From positions 248,001 through 312,000 of the forward strand of contig LTDK01000174.1 in NCBI GenBank assembly GCA_001642415.1: a stretch of 64,000 nucleotides of DNA, given 5' to 3'. This stretch comes from Nematocida ironsii. Lineage: Eukaryota; Microsporidia. This document shows, piece by piece, positions 46,349-56,183 of the stretch (the stretch's first letter is position 1; the number at the start of each line of letters is the position of its first letter). The notes below the pieces were generated by a model that was not told the origin of the DNA, did not search any database, and saw only the letters and a list, made by a program, of their open reading frames with translations. The position numbers and the translations under genes were made by a program.

Positions 46349-47452
46349 ATGAGCTTAAACGGAGGCAGTGGAACATATAGCAAACAACACAGAGTAATAG
46401 CTACAAACATGCCATTTAACATATCTGACGAACAGATTTTAAAGCACTTCAATGGGGCAGTTAGTGTGGAGAGACACACTAAAAATGGAGTAGCCACTGG
46501 GGCTGTTTTTATTCAGTGCGCCAATACAACTGATGTCAACAGATTTATAAAAACACTGGATGGAACAGACTTCCTTGGGAGAGAAATAAAGGTTGCACAG
46601 TTACACGACCGAGAAGTGTTCAAGGCACGGCAGAAGTTTGACACTCCAACCGACGAGAACTCATTTGGAAGACAGAGGAGAAAAGAGTACGAAGAGAACC
46701 AGAGGAAAAAGCTTCCAGAAGGTGAAGAGAACAGAACTGTATTTGTGACAAATATTTCTGTAAAAGACACTGAAGACCGGGTTAGGGAAGTATTTGAAGC
46801 ATTTGGAGAGGTAGAGCAGTGCACTTTTGTTTTGAACAGGGAGACGGGTGAGCCAACAGGAAGAGCCTTTGTTCTTTTTAAGCACCAGGACAGTTGCAAA
46901 GAAAGTCTGCGCCAACAAGTCTCACTTAATGACAGAATTTTAGTTGTGCTAAAGTATGTATCCCCAGAGGTTCTGAAGCAGAGAGAGTCAGAGCAGAAGG
47001 AAAAGGACTACAAACGAGAGAAAACCATTAAAGATAGACAAGAGGGGAAGTTAGAGCCAAGAGATCCATCCAAGGTCAGCTCATGCAGAGTGCACATCTC
47101 CCACATGGACAAAAAGCACACAAGAAAGTCTATCTCCAAAGTAATTGAGGAGTACTTCTTAAAGGCCCATGACAAAAAGGTAAAGCTAAGAGGTGTCAAT
47201 CTAACATCAAACAACGCCAAGAGAAACCCAGGGTACTGCTTCATTACCTTTAAGTTCCCAGAAGACGCAGCCGTTTTCTTAGAAAACCAGAATAAGATGC
47301 GAAGAGCCATTGGAGGCAAGATGGCCGCTGAGTATGCTATGGAAAGCAAAGAGTTCCAAGAAAAGGGAATAAAGAAAAAGCCATCCAAAGCCGACAGAAT
47401 AGAAAAGAAAAACAGAAAGGAAAGAGAGGCACAGAGAGCAGATGACTCATAA
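46349..47452 (+). CDS. Multi-RRM RNA-binding protein, probable nucleolar (Nop4/RBM28-like)
   Basis: This 367-residue protein has RRM1 near residues 14-85 (RVIATNMPFNISDEQILKHF) and RRM2 near 128-205 (RTVFVTNISVKDTEDRVREV, then GRAFVLFKHQ as RNP1). A more divergent third RRM lies near 243-330 (CRVHISHMDKKHTRKSISKV; GYCFITFKF). The linkers and C-terminus are strongly basic (KKKPSKADRIEKKNRKERE). Several RRMs plus basic linkers resemble Nop4/RBM28, which acts in 60S assembly; Nop12/RBM34 and Mrd1 are alternatives. Codon use is GC-richer than the nearby orphans. It ends 108 bp from the convergent TBCA stop. Confidence 0.55.
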   Translation: MSLNGGSGTYSKQHRVIATNMPFNISDEQILKHFNGAVSVERHTKNGVATGAVFIQCANTTDVNRFIKTLDGTDFLGREIKVAQLHDREVFKARQKFDTPTDENSFGRQRRKEYEENQRKKLPEGEENRTVFVTNISVKDTEDRVREVFEAFGEVEQCTFVLNRETGEPTGRAFVLFKHQDSCKESLRQQVSLNDRILVVLKYVSPEVLKQRESEQKEKDYKREKTIKDRQEGKLEPRDPSKVSSCRVHISHMDKKHTRKSISKVIEEYFLKAHDKKVKLRGVNLTSNNAKRNPGYCFITFKFPEDAAVFLENQNKMRRAIGGKMAAEYAMESKEFQEKGIKKKPSKADRIEKKNRKEREAQRADDS

Positions 47453-47560
47453 TCTAAAATTCACAGTGCCTCTGGTAAGTGACCAATAAACCCTTTATTA
47501 TTTATCAGTATACAGCCAATTATCTTCCGAAACAGCAAGTACTGCTGCACACAGACATTC

Positions 47561-47803
47561 TTACTCATTATTCATGCGATCCAGTTCTGCTTTGGTTTTT
47601 TTGAGAATGGTCTGTGTGCTTTCGAGTGCTTTTCTGGTCTCTTCTGATCTTTGCTCTATTGTTCTGAGAGCATAGTAGTCATTTCCAGAAGATTCTTCCT
47701 TCTCCTTTTCTCCTTGAATTGTAACTAGCTCATTTTCATACATCTGAATGTCCTTTTCTAGCCTTTTAATTGACTGTTCTTTAATTCTCACTAACTTATC
47801 CAT
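47561..47803 (-). CDS. RBL2: Tubulin-specific chaperone A
   Basis: This 80-residue, wholly helical protein fits TBCA/Rbl2 in size and pattern. LVRIKEQSIKRLEKDIQMYE matches 'IKTG.VKRL.KE..MYEKE'. DYYALRTIEQRSEETRKALE matches 'YDIKKQ.EVL.ES..MIPD', and the end ILKKTKAELDRMNNE matches 'RL..A...L..LL'. Family members are about 90-110 residues and form a three-helix bundle that captures beta-tubulin. Microsporidia rely on microtubules for the spindle and meront division. The start has the sequence AATTTCTAGTTAT 13 bp upstream (47816), a variant of the recurrent spacer motif. Confidence 0.82.
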   Translation of the reverse strand: MDKLVRIKEQSIKRLEKDIQMYENELVTIQGEKEKEESSGNDYYALRTIEQRSEETRKALESTQTILKKTKAELDRMNNE

Positions 47804-48076
47804 AAAAAATATAAGAATTTCTAGTTATGTATTAATGAAAGAGCACACATAATAATATTTTTATAGCTAAACCCTCTCCCTCAGTTATTACTGCAGTATT
47901 TGGAACCTCAGAATATTTAATAGATTTCATGATATATTCTCTTGTGATAGCCCATTGCATACCATTTACATAAACAATTTAACTGACAAATGGCAAAAAA
48001 TAGATGAAATATCCTAATGCAGTAATAATAATTAAAATAGTAAATATATCACAGAAAGTACACATGCCCCTTTATT
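47804..48076. other. AT-rich spacer TBCA/RPT1
   Basis: About 270 bp upstream of TBCA and downstream of RPT1, both on the minus strand. Apart from AATTTCTAGTTAT at 47816-47828, nothing distinctive is seen. Confidence 0.4.
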
Positions 48077-49324
48077 TTAGTTGTATGTCAGATATCTTGG
48101 TGTAGAAGAGAACTTTGCGTATCCCTTGATGACCTTTTCAACTGCTAATAAAAAGTCTTTTTCAGTGGCCACCTTCCTTCTTTCACGAATTGCGAACATC
48201 CCTGCTTCAGTGCATACACTGCGCAATTCTGCTCCTGTTGCACTTGGGCAGAGTCTTGCTATTAATTCGTATCGAATGTTTTTTTCTACACTCATTGGCT
48301 TTGTATGAATTTTAAGGATAGCACTACGCCCAGCCAGGTCTGGAAGTGCAAATTCAACCTTTCTATCAAGTCTTCCTGGTCTAAGAAGTGCCGGGTCTAG
48401 GGTATCTGGTCTGTTTGTTGCCATAAGCACCTTTATGTTTCCTCGCGACTCAAACCCATCTAGCTGGTTAATTAGCTCTAACATAGTTCGCTGCACTTCA
48501 TTGTTTCCCCCATCAAATCTGGTACTTCCAAAGGCGTCCACCTCATCAAAGAATATTATGCATGCTTTTTTTGACTTGGCTAGCTCAAACAGCTCTCTCA
48601 CCATTCTTGCCCCTTCTCCCACATATTTTTGGACTAATTCTGATCCAATCACTCGGATGAATGTGGCATTGGCACTGTTTGCCACCGCACGTGCACAGAG
48701 TGTCTTTCCTGTCCCTGGTGGCCCATATAATAGAACTCCCTTTGGCGGATCTATCCCCAGCTTAATGAACTTTTCTGGGCTAACCAATGGCATTTCCACT
48801 ACCTCTTTGATCTTTTCTATCTGCTCTGCACAGCCCCCTATATCAGAGTACGTAATATCGGGCTTTTCTTCTATCTGCATAAGTGTAACTGCATTATCAA
48901 TCTTCGCAGGAAGAGGAACCATGATCTGATACTTCACTCGGTCCACGCCCACTCTAATCCCCTCAGAAATATCCTCTCTATTCAGAGACTTGCTTCTTCC
49001 AACAATAAACTTCGCAATCTGCTTAATATTTATCATGTATCTGTCTGTTCCAGAGGGGTCTTCCATGACCTTGCAGCACCTAGCTACTTGCAGTGTCTTT
49101 TCCGTTTTTGACCGCTGCGCATCGCTTGCTAAATTCCAGAGCATGGGCGGTGCTAGCCCTGTCTCTACCTCACGAAGGCCTAGCTTTGAGTTTATTCGGC
49201 TGTATAGTTCCTTTATCTCCTTCTCCACCTGTATTATACTGTTTGTATAATAACTTTTCCCATAATTTGTTATTAATTCTACTTCGCTCTCTGTCAAGCC
49301 GTTCTCCTGGGCACTGTCGTTCAT
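48077..49324 (-). CDS. RPT1: 26S proteasome regulatory ATPase Rpt1
   Basis: This 415-residue protein has an N-terminal coiled coil and an OB domain (residues 75-135), then the AAA domain. [20 protein letters not shown] is the conserved entry segment, GPPGTGKT at residues 201-208 is Walker [10 protein letters not shown] (D260, E261) is Walker B, and [20 protein letters not shown] holds the second region of homology. The C-terminus [12 protein letters not shown] is specific for Rpt1/PSMC2 ('KFSATPRYM.YN'). It unfolds and threads substrates in the proteasome base. Length is close to human PSMC2 (433). It diverges from a UBE3A-like ligase by 120 bp. Confidence 0.96.
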   Translation of the reverse strand: MNDSAQENGLTESEVELITNYGKSYYTNSIIQVEKEIKELYSRINSKLGLREVETGLAPPMLWNLASDAQRSKTEKTLQVARCCKVMEDPSGTDRYMINIKQIAKFIVGRSKSLNREDISEGIRVGVDRVKYQIMVPLPAKIDNAVTLMQIEEKPDITYSDIGGCAEQIEKIKEVVEMPLVSPEKFIKLGIDPPKGVLLYGPPGTGKTLCARAVANSANATFIRVIGSELVQKYVGEGARMVRELFELAKSKKACIIFFDEVDAFGSTRFDGGNNEVQRTMLELINQLDGFESRGNIKVLMATNRPDTLDPALLRPGRLDRKVEFALPDLAGRSAILKIHTKPMSVEKNIRYELIARLCPSATGAELRSVCTEAGMFAIRERRKVATEKDFLLAVEKVIKGYAKFSSTPRYLTYN

Positions 49325-49444
49325 AAAATTGTAAACAAAACTCTGTCTATAATTTAATTAGTCAAGAATAAAAATGAACCAATCAAAAAATGACAAATCA
49401 GTTCTCTCTCCGCGCTTTATACAGAGAAAATAAGGAGGTTTATA

Positions 49445-51820
49445 ATGAAAAACAAAGAGAGCAAGCAGAATCTGGAACTAGTTGAGAAACTTAAAAAACA
49501 GATAATTTACGGCTGCGGCGGTGGTCTCTGCATAGGAATATTCTGTAAGCTATCAGACATTGAAAGCATTTCAGATGAAATAGTAGAATTACTCTTAGAA
49601 TACGATGACTATTTCACATGTGAGTCATTGTACTTTATACATGGCAGAGCAGCATACACAGCACAGAAAGAAAGCAAATATTATAGCACAAGAATTGGTC
49701 TGCACCCGAATATGAGTGTAGCACTGCTCCCGCAAGCAGTGAAAAAACAAATGAATGAATTGAACATTATTAAAAACTCTGCAGGGAAGATTATATCTCA
49801 CATAAACACTGCCCGGAATATATTGAAGTATTTCTATATGTCCCTTAAAAGCACGGGGCAGACTTCATATTCTTGCAGTCCAATAATGCACAGGGAGTTT
49901 GGGGTTCCTCTTTCTGTAGTACAAGAAAATTTCTTATTACTACCAAAACCTTACACTGATGAAAACTCAAAAAAAGAATATTTAAGAATGGAGCTAGCGC
50001 GGGTGATTCATAAGAAAAAAGCAAAAACAGAAGCAATTGTTCTTCAAGGACTGTTCTATCACGAATTAAATAGGCTGAAGGCTGGGTACTCTATACACAC
50101 AACCATTAGAATAATCAAACTATTTAATGCCGTGAAGGAGTGTGTCAAGTTTGAGAAGAAATACTTCATTAGGTTTTTAGAGTCAATTGAGATGCTCTGC
50201 CAGGTGACTAAAGCTGAAAATATTCTGTGCATGGACAGGTGTAATAAAATTCTGGGTGGGTTCAGCTACAAAAAGGTTCCAGAGTGTGGGTTTAAAGAGC
50301 ATGAAGAGTTTCCTGTCATTACTCGGCCCATCCCAGTGAAAGAAATATCCTCAAGAGTGATTGAAGAGTGTCCTTTATGTAATGAAACTTTGAAGGACTG
50401 CGAATATCCTCACTGTGACTCGTTGTGCTATGTGTCTAACAAACTATGTATAAACGAGCTAATTGATCTAATTAAGAGTCTTATTATTGTGATAGACAAT
50501 ACCAGTGTGATAAATATGAGAGAGGGAACTCTTCTTCTGGCAATACTTAAGAGTCTTAAAGGGCTTTACGAGTTTTCTGTTGAAACCGGCCTTATACACC
50601 ACTCTATGTTTGTTAACAGAAGGTTTTCTCGGCTACTAAACTACAAGGCTGAAGTGCGCTACCACAAAGAGGGAAGCCACAGTATTTTTGATTTCCCATT
50701 TATACTTGACATGCCAGCCAAGTCTGATTTAATCCAAATAGAGAACACAGACAGAATGAAGGCAGAATTACAAGATGCCTTTTTCCGGTCAATGTTTGAA
50801 GGGCAGGTAGATCCGTATCTTAATCTTGAGGTGGGAAGAGAATCTGTTGTAGAGGACTCATTACGACTTCTGGAGTCCCTTGAAGAAGGAACAGCATGGA
50901 AACAGTTAAAGATAAAATTTGTAGGTGAAGATGGAATTGACTCAGGAGGTATTAAAAAAGAATTCTTTCAAATTCTTAGTCAGAAGACCCTTGGTGAATG
51001 GGATATTTTCCGGGAGAGCAATGGATGTCTTTGGTTCAACCATTTTTCTGATGAAGAGCTAGAAAAAAGAAAAACACAGTATAAAATTCTTGGAAGCATT
51101 CTTGGATTAGCTGCATATAACGGAGCAGTTCTTTGCTTTTACTTCCCGCAAGTATTTTATAAAAGGCTTCTGGGGTATTCTGGGACATTTGAGGACTTAA
51201 AAACAGTTGAACCTACAATATACCAGACACTTACACAGATAAAGGAAATGAGTCCAGAAGAAGTTTCTGCTCTTTCTCTTGAGTATACACTAGACGGCAA
51301 AGTACATGAGGTATCCCATCGCAATATAGAAGAGTTTACTCAAGTGTATTGTAAGGAACTTCTAGAAACTCGGCTAGAACCAGCATTTGCACTAATTAAA
51401 GAAGGTCTTTGGAGGATATGCGGTGACACTTTCATTAAGTCTTTACTGCCATGTGAGCTGAGCATACTAATAGGAGGAATGGAATGCATAAATATGGAAG
51501 AATTAGAGCGGTACACAATCTATAACGGGTACAGAAGAGATTCTGAACTTATCCAGTCATTCTGGGAGATATTCAAGCAGTACGACATTACAATGCAAAA
51601 GAAGTTTTTGCGTTTTGTCACAGGAACTGATAGAGCACCTTCTGGAGGACTCAGCCGAATGGCTCTTGTATTTATGAGAAATGGCGGTGACACTGACCGC
51701 CTTCCCTCTTCACAGACCTGTTTTAACACGTTTCTTATCCCAGAATATTCTAATAAGAAGAAATTAAAGGAAAAATTGGATTTAGCAATAAGTAACACAG
51801 AAGGATTCTTCCTTCTTTAG
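49445..51820 (+). CDS. UBE3A/E6AP-type HECT ubiquitin ligase with AZUL zinc finger
   Basis: This 791-residue protein carries an N-terminal AZUL-like finger: QIIYGC24-GGGLC29-IGIFC34 with a fourth Cys at 59. It parallels the UBE3A 'QLTEGC...AC...FC...C' module that binds proteasome subunit Rpn10. A second Cys-rich patch at residues 309-335 starts C309-PLC312. The HECT domain covers about the last 350 residues (LKIKFVGEDGIDSGGIKKEF; NGAVLCFYFPQVFYKRLLG), with catalytic Cys759 in SSQTCFNTFLIPEYS. AZUL is found only in UBE3A-type ligases, so a Hul4-type protein is less likely. It sits divergently next to RPT1. Confidence 0.88.
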   Translation: MKNKESKQNLELVEKLKKQIIYGCGGGLCIGIFCKLSDIESISDEIVELLLEYDDYFTCESLYFIHGRAAYTAQKESKYYSTRIGLHPNMSVALLPQAVKKQMNELNIIKNSAGKIISHINTARNILKYFYMSLKSTGQTSYSCSPIMHREFGVPLSVVQENFLLLPKPYTDENSKKEYLRMELARVIHKKKAKTEAIVLQGLFYHELNRLKAGYSIHTTIRIIKLFNAVKECVKFEKKYFIRFLESIEMLCQVTKAENILCMDRCNKILGGFSYKKVPECGFKEHEEFPVITRPIPVKEISSRVIEECPLCNETLKDCEYPHCDSLCYVSNKLCINELIDLIKSLIIVIDNTSVINMREGTLLLAILKSLKGLYEFSVETGLIHHSMFVNRRFSRLLNYKAEVRYHKEGSHSIFDFPFILDMPAKSDLIQIENTDRMKAELQDAFFRSMFEGQVDPYLNLEVGRESVVEDSLRLLESLEEGTAWKQLKIKFVGEDGIDSGGIKKEFFQILSQKTLGEWDIFRESNGCLWFNHFSDEELEKRKTQYKILGSILGLAAYNGAVLCFYFPQVFYKRLLGYSGTFEDLKTVEPTIYQTLTQIKEMSPEEVSALSLEYTLDGKVHEVSHRNIEEFTQVYCKELLETRLEPAFALIKEGLWRICGDTFIKSLLPCELSILIGGMECINMEELERYTIYNGYRRDSELIQSFWEIFKQYDITMQKKFLRFVTGTDRAPSGGLSRMALVFMRNGGDTDRLPSSQTCFNTFLIPEYSNKKKLKEKLDLAISNTEGFFLL

Positions 51821-52544
51821 TTGCTATAAATAAATGCTATTATAGGGCCGTGTGATTTCATTTACCATATGACTAAATTATATTTCATACCATAAAATAA
51901 CTCATTTTCTCTATTTATTATCCAATAGTATTCATTTAGTCCTATCTCACTAATTATTCTGTTAGCTATGCCTTTGTATTATAATACAAAAATTCGAATT
52001 TTTAATATTTTTAATATTTGAAATTATTTAAAATATTCATTTTATGCGTATTTGAAGATAATTCAAGTATTTCTACTGTACTATCAGTCTAATTATTTAC
52101 ACTGTAAATATAGATATATTCACTGTATAGTCTGAGATAAACTATAAAATAGAATAAATATTGAAAATATCCGATATACTTGGTTATATTGGTATAAATA
52201 TTAGTATTATACGTTGATTTCTTATGTTTATTCATGTTTTATACTGTTTATTTAGTTTTATATTTGGTTTTTACTTATAATTACTGAAATATTCACATAA
52301 TTCTATAAATAATAAATCCTTCACTTTTCTATTTTTATGTTTACTGTGTGTACACTTTATAAATTATTTCATCAACCTAAATCCATATTTACAATAAAAT
52401 CATAATATTACTGGATTATTTACTGTGTTTATTATGTGATTATGGGTATATTGAATATTCTATGGATATCTGTATATTATTGTAAGAGAAATAATAATAA
52501 TTCTGTTTAAATACTTGTTAAAGTATACGCAAAATTTTCAGTGC
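51821..52544. other. Long AT-rich spacer, no gene seen
   Basis: About 720 bp of extremely AT-rich DNA. It contains TTTTAATATTTTTAATATTTG near 51998, ATTTTATGCGTATTTG near 52040 and several TTTATA-type stretches. No ORF, tRNA or repeat array is convincing. A structural RNA could be hidden here but cannot be seen by eye. Confidence 0.4.
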
Positions 52545-52862
52545 ATGGGACTAACCAGGAAGAAAGACAGAACAAAAGCAAAATTATGCAAAGAAAAAGT
52601 AACTTCATTAGTATTTGTAGAAGCAGAGAGAGAAGCATATCTTAAAGCACAGAAAAAAAGGAAAATAACTACCAAAAAGCAGAAGTACATAATGATGGAA
52701 GAGCAGAAGAGAGAAGCAAAAAAGGAAAAAAGAAAGGAGTATAGAAGAAGAGAAACAGAAAGAGCAGAAATAGCACAGAGAGTGCTTGATGCTTCAATGC
52801 AAAAAGAGGAAGAAGTCAAAACAAAAATAGGAAATTCTTTGGTTACTATAAGAGAATTATAA
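52545..52862 (+). CDS. Rrp17/Nop25-like small nucleolar protein
   Basis: From the MGLTRKKDRTKAK start at 52545 the protein has 105 residues; the frame is open ten codons further upstream with no conserved content. It is highly basic and helical. LVFVEAEREAYLKAQKKRKI then TTKKQ matches the Nop25/NOL12/Rrp17 opening 'I.FDE..R.EYLTGF.KRK..RKK.A', and KEKRKEYRRRETERAE continues the charged helix. Rrp17 is a 5'-3' exonuclease-type factor in 60S maturation (yeast about 235 residues). The family match is a low-complexity pattern, so another nucleolar Lys/Glu-rich protein is possible. Confidence 0.55.
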   Translation: MGLTRKKDRTKAKLCKEKVTSLVFVEAEREAYLKAQKKRKITTKKQKYIMMEEQKREAKKEKRKEYRRRETERAEIAQRVLDASMQKEEEVKTKIGNSLVTIREL

Positions 52863-53017
52863 AAAGAATATTTCTGTATAATAAAAATAATTATTTAAAC
52901 ACTGAGTATACGGATAATACTACTATTAATAGTAAGATATTTATATTGGAATATGTAATATTTATTATATCATGCATAACGTATATTAGACAAACTAATC
53001 ATATGAGTATTATAGTA

Positions 53018-55630
53018 CTATACTGTGTTCATAATAACTGATAGACTGTCTATGGACTCATTACTTCTGTATATAACACTGCTCAGAGGGAATGTCTGAG
53101 TTATTTTCATTCCTATTATACAAAGAACTGTTAAATATGCTGAATAATTTTGTATGTATATGACTATACCATCAGATACTGTGGTGGCTCTGACTAGTGC
53201 AGTATTTGTATACCAGATACGCATTCTGTCCTTACTAATTGTGTGTACGGTACTATCTTGTGTATTATCATGGGAAAGTGTACGGATCAATTTATTGATT
53301 TGATCGGCTTTTCTTTCAAATAAGCAAGTATCTAGGAGAGTGTTAAGAGAAGACCATTCTCCGAGTAAATTGTATGGGTTTGTTATATTTGGTTCTAATG
53401 GGACTTTTCTTATATTTATTGTATTATTACAGTGTAATACAAGAATTGGGGAGAGTATAGGGCATACAGGCAGAGCATCTAATAACGTACATGAATTATC
53501 CCGTGTAAAGGGTTTTAGTAAGTATACTATTTTGTTCTTTCTGTATAGCCAGTACCTAATCACAAGTTCTATTGGAGAGTATTCTTTACTCTTAATCTTT
53601 TTATGTGATATTAAGTTATATATTCCCACTTCAACTGGGCTTGGTACGTGCTCTGAATCAGCTGGAGTATCATCTTCACTGGAATTCACTACTCGACGGT
53701 TATTCACTCTAATTGTACTTCTAGCTTTGTTTATCATTCCATTATAAATATGTAATTTATCACATATCCCAGATATACTATACTTTATATCAGAATTATT
53801 TCTTACTCTATACGATATTCTTGGCTTAGGTATATTCACATATGAATGTGGAGTGTGTATTCGTATTTTACGACCAATAGAATCTACACCATAAAATATT
53901 TCCTTTCTAGCTGGTTTATAACCCACACCTGTACTGTGTATAAGAAGGTCTTTTACAGTTGGAGTAATCCCTTTTGCATATACTTTTGTCATTCCAAATG
54001 GTGATACAGTATAACTATACAATAGTACTGGTGTAATATATGCCGCAGGAAGTACTTTTATTGTATAATCCACTGGTATTATAATAGTACCACCCTCTAT
54101 TTCTATAATAATCCTTGTAATAGGAATAACTCTATCTGTGCTTCCTTTATTAATAAAGGACATTCTTACTTTCCCAGTACTTATGCTTACTCTACGATTA
54201 TCCACCTCTAAGTATACTGAATATACTAAATTACCATTAATCTTACTTATTTCATCCATGGGAATACTCACATGAATTACCACTCTTTCACCAGAATATA
54301 TTTTATCCGTTGGTTTTACTGTTTTATCTATATATTTGATACATGCCCGCTTTTTTATATTTCCGTTACTAGAGATATCTTCTGATTTTAATAATTCTTG
54401 TTTCTTTCTGTTTTTTATGCTTCTGTATATATTTATCTCTAATAAAGCCTTCTCCGTCAGAGTTATTTCCATGGGAATATTCTGAGACTTATAATATTCT
54501 TGTATTAACAAAAAGTAGTCAAACCAATGCTCACTCCTCTCTAATTCATTAACCAGTAAAGTAGGCTTACCATAAATAATGCATATTCTTACAATTCTAG
54601 CCACTAAATCCTCTCTTATATACGGTGGTATACCCATTATACACTCTGCTTCTGTACATAACCACATACAGTATTCAAGTATATCTGAACTATTCGTATA
54701 TTCTGTTAAAATACCTTCTAGTATAGAGATAGTATCAGTTAATAAAAGAAGTTTTCTTCCTTGTTCCCCCTTACTTTCTTGTAATATATCCAGTAGTATT
54801 ATATTTATAATAACTCTGACTTCTACTTCATTTTTACACTCTAATTTCATTAGTTGTCTTATTACTGTGGATACAGCAGATTTCTTCCAATTCTCAGAGA
54901 CGTACTGTATATGCCTGTACAGGAATATAATATATCTCAGTGATTCTATAAATGAATTACTACTGCATTCTGTATATTCTGGACCTATTTCTTCATGTGA
55001 CTTAATTTTACCCAATACGTATATCTCTGTTAGAATTGGCACTCTTTCTTTACTTCCTATTATTTCAGCAAATGCCGATATATTTTCTGGATTATTCATG
55101 CCATGCAAGAGTATTTTATTTAAAAAAGTATTTGTGTCTCCTATTAATGCCTTCCCAAATGACCACAGCTTAGAAAGTGAGAATGCCTTATGCGATACAC
55201 CACCAGATATTTTATCTATAAACCCTTCACACTGCATTCGTATATTATCCAGTTGTATTACATACGGAACAGAAATATCTGCAGACTCTCCTTCACTCCC
55301 TATAAGAACAGATACTGGTTCAATCCCAGTAATAGAATATTCTATAATTCTACTCCATAATTCATCTGCCACAGTAAGTGCTTTTTCTTCATTTTTTCTA
55401 TTTTCATTTTTATTATTTTCTTCTATTTTTTCTGAGAGTCTCCTTCTATTTATATAAGAAATCAATACTTCCCTGGCAGCCAGTCTTAGACTGCCTTCTG
55501 TGTACTCATTATATGTGAAGTACTCACTTAAAACCATCTCTATTACAGACTGTAAATTACTCTCCTGGGATAATCTAAATAGGAGTTGATCACTCACCAC
55601 GGGCACTGCGGGTATCCGAAAATATTTCAT
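53018..55630 (-). CDS. 870-residue orphan: helical solenoid plus beta-sandwich region
   Basis: I do not recognise this protein. Residues 1-400 are helical, with repeats suggesting a solenoid (for example FAEIIGSKERVPILTEIYVL). From about 420 it turns to beta-rich sequence: VIHVSIPMD, LVYSVYLEVDNRRVSIST and IEIEGGTIIIPVDYTIKVLP look like Ig-like strands. The C-terminal 250 residues are mixed. Such a solenoid followed by beta-sandwiches occurs in TRAPP-II subunits (Trs120/Trs130) and adaptor appendages, a guess from architecture only. There is no signal peptide. The gene is AT-rich but well preserved, with a start at 55630, 25 bp from the uL11 stop. Confidence 0.75.
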   Translation of the reverse strand: MKYFRIPAVPVVSDQLLFRLSQESNLQSVIEMVLSEYFTYNEYTEGSLRLAAREVLISYINRRRLSEKIEENNKNENRKNEEKALTVADELWSRIIEYSITGIEPVSVLIGSEGESADISVPYVIQLDNIRMQCEGFIDKISGGVSHKAFSLSKLWSFGKALIGDTNTFLNKILLHGMNNPENISAFAEIIGSKERVPILTEIYVLGKIKSHEEIGPEYTECSSNSFIESLRYIIFLYRHIQYVSENWKKSAVSTVIRQLMKLECKNEVEVRVIINIILLDILQESKGEQGRKLLLLTDTISILEGILTEYTNSSDILEYCMWLCTEAECIMGIPPYIREDLVARIVRICIIYGKPTLLVNELERSEHWFDYFLLIQEYYKSQNIPMEITLTEKALLEINIYRSIKNRKKQELLKSEDISSNGNIKKRACIKYIDKTVKPTDKIYSGERVVIHVSIPMDEISKINGNLVYSVYLEVDNRRVSISTGKVRMSFINKGSTDRVIPITRIIIEIEGGTIIIPVDYTIKVLPAAYITPVLLYSYTVSPFGMTKVYAKGITPTVKDLLIHSTGVGYKPARKEIFYGVDSIGRKIRIHTPHSYVNIPKPRISYRVRNNSDIKYSISGICDKLHIYNGMINKARSTIRVNNRRVVNSSEDDTPADSEHVPSPVEVGIYNLISHKKIKSKEYSPIELVIRYWLYRKNKIVYLLKPFTRDNSCTLLDALPVCPILSPILVLHCNNTINIRKVPLEPNITNPYNLLGEWSSLNTLLDTCLFERKADQINKLIRTLSHDNTQDSTVHTISKDRMRIWYTNTALVRATTVSDGIVIYIQNYSAYLTVLCIIGMKITQTFPLSSVIYRSNESIDSLSVIMNTV

Positions 55631-55655
55631 GAATTATTTGTAGAAAATGAATTAT

Positions 55656-56144
55656 TTATTCTTCTGCAATCACTATCTCTCCTTCCTGGATCTTTCTAGT
55701 TATTTCCTTTGGTGACTCACCATCTACTAAGCAACCAACTGAAAGGCATGTACCAAGTATTTCCTTAACTGTTCCAGCGAGGGTTCTAGCGTATGACTTG
55801 CTTCTCTGTTTCTTGGCAATTTGAACTACTGCATCAAGAGGGAGGGATCCATTATGCTGGACATTCTTCTCCTTCTTTCTGTTTCTTGGGGGCTCCTTAA
55901 GTTCCTTAAGAATAAGTGCGGATGTTCCTGGCTCTGCAGTAATTTCCATCTGTCTTCCTTGGATTGTCAAGAGTACTCCAATTTTGTATCCCATGTACTC
56001 CTTGGTCTGCTTGGCAATGTTCTCTCCTACTTGTTTGGCATTGAATCCAAGTGGTCCTACTTTCTGTGCCAGGGATGCTCCTCCTGCGGGTTCTCCTCCT
56101 ACTACTCTTAATCTAACGTATTTTACCTCTTCAACTTTATTCAT
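55656..56144 (-). CDS. RPL12: 60S ribosomal protein uL11 (Rpl12)
   Basis: This 162-residue protein has the full uL11 pattern. VRLRVVGGEPAGGASLAQKV then GPLGFNAKQVGENIAKQT is the N-terminal rRNA-binding domain, with the 'GGE.GA.S.LAPKIGPLGL.PKK' signature. PLDAVVQIAKKQRSKSYART, then LAGTVKEILGTCLSVGC, is the C-terminal domain ('A...R.RS.A..L.GTVKEILGTA.SVGC'). The eukaryotic Rpl12 length is 165. It forms the base of the GTPase-associated stalk. The start is 39 bp from the divergent CRM1 start. No intron or 5' extension is visible. Confidence 0.97.
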   Translation of the reverse strand: MNKVEEVKYVRLRVVGGEPAGGASLAQKVGPLGFNAKQVGENIAKQTKEYMGYKIGVLLTIQGRQMEITAEPGTSALILKELKEPPRNRKKEKNVQHNGSLPLDAVVQIAKKQRSKSYARTLAGTVKEILGTCLSVGCLVDGESPKEITRKIQEGEIVIAEE

Positions 56145-56183
56145 CCGGGTATAAAAAATTAAAAAATCAACTCTTTTTATAGC

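Noticed and set aside
54579..55457. Plus-strand open frame of 292 codons
   Set aside because: Antisense to the 870-residue orphan; no start context or recognisable domain.
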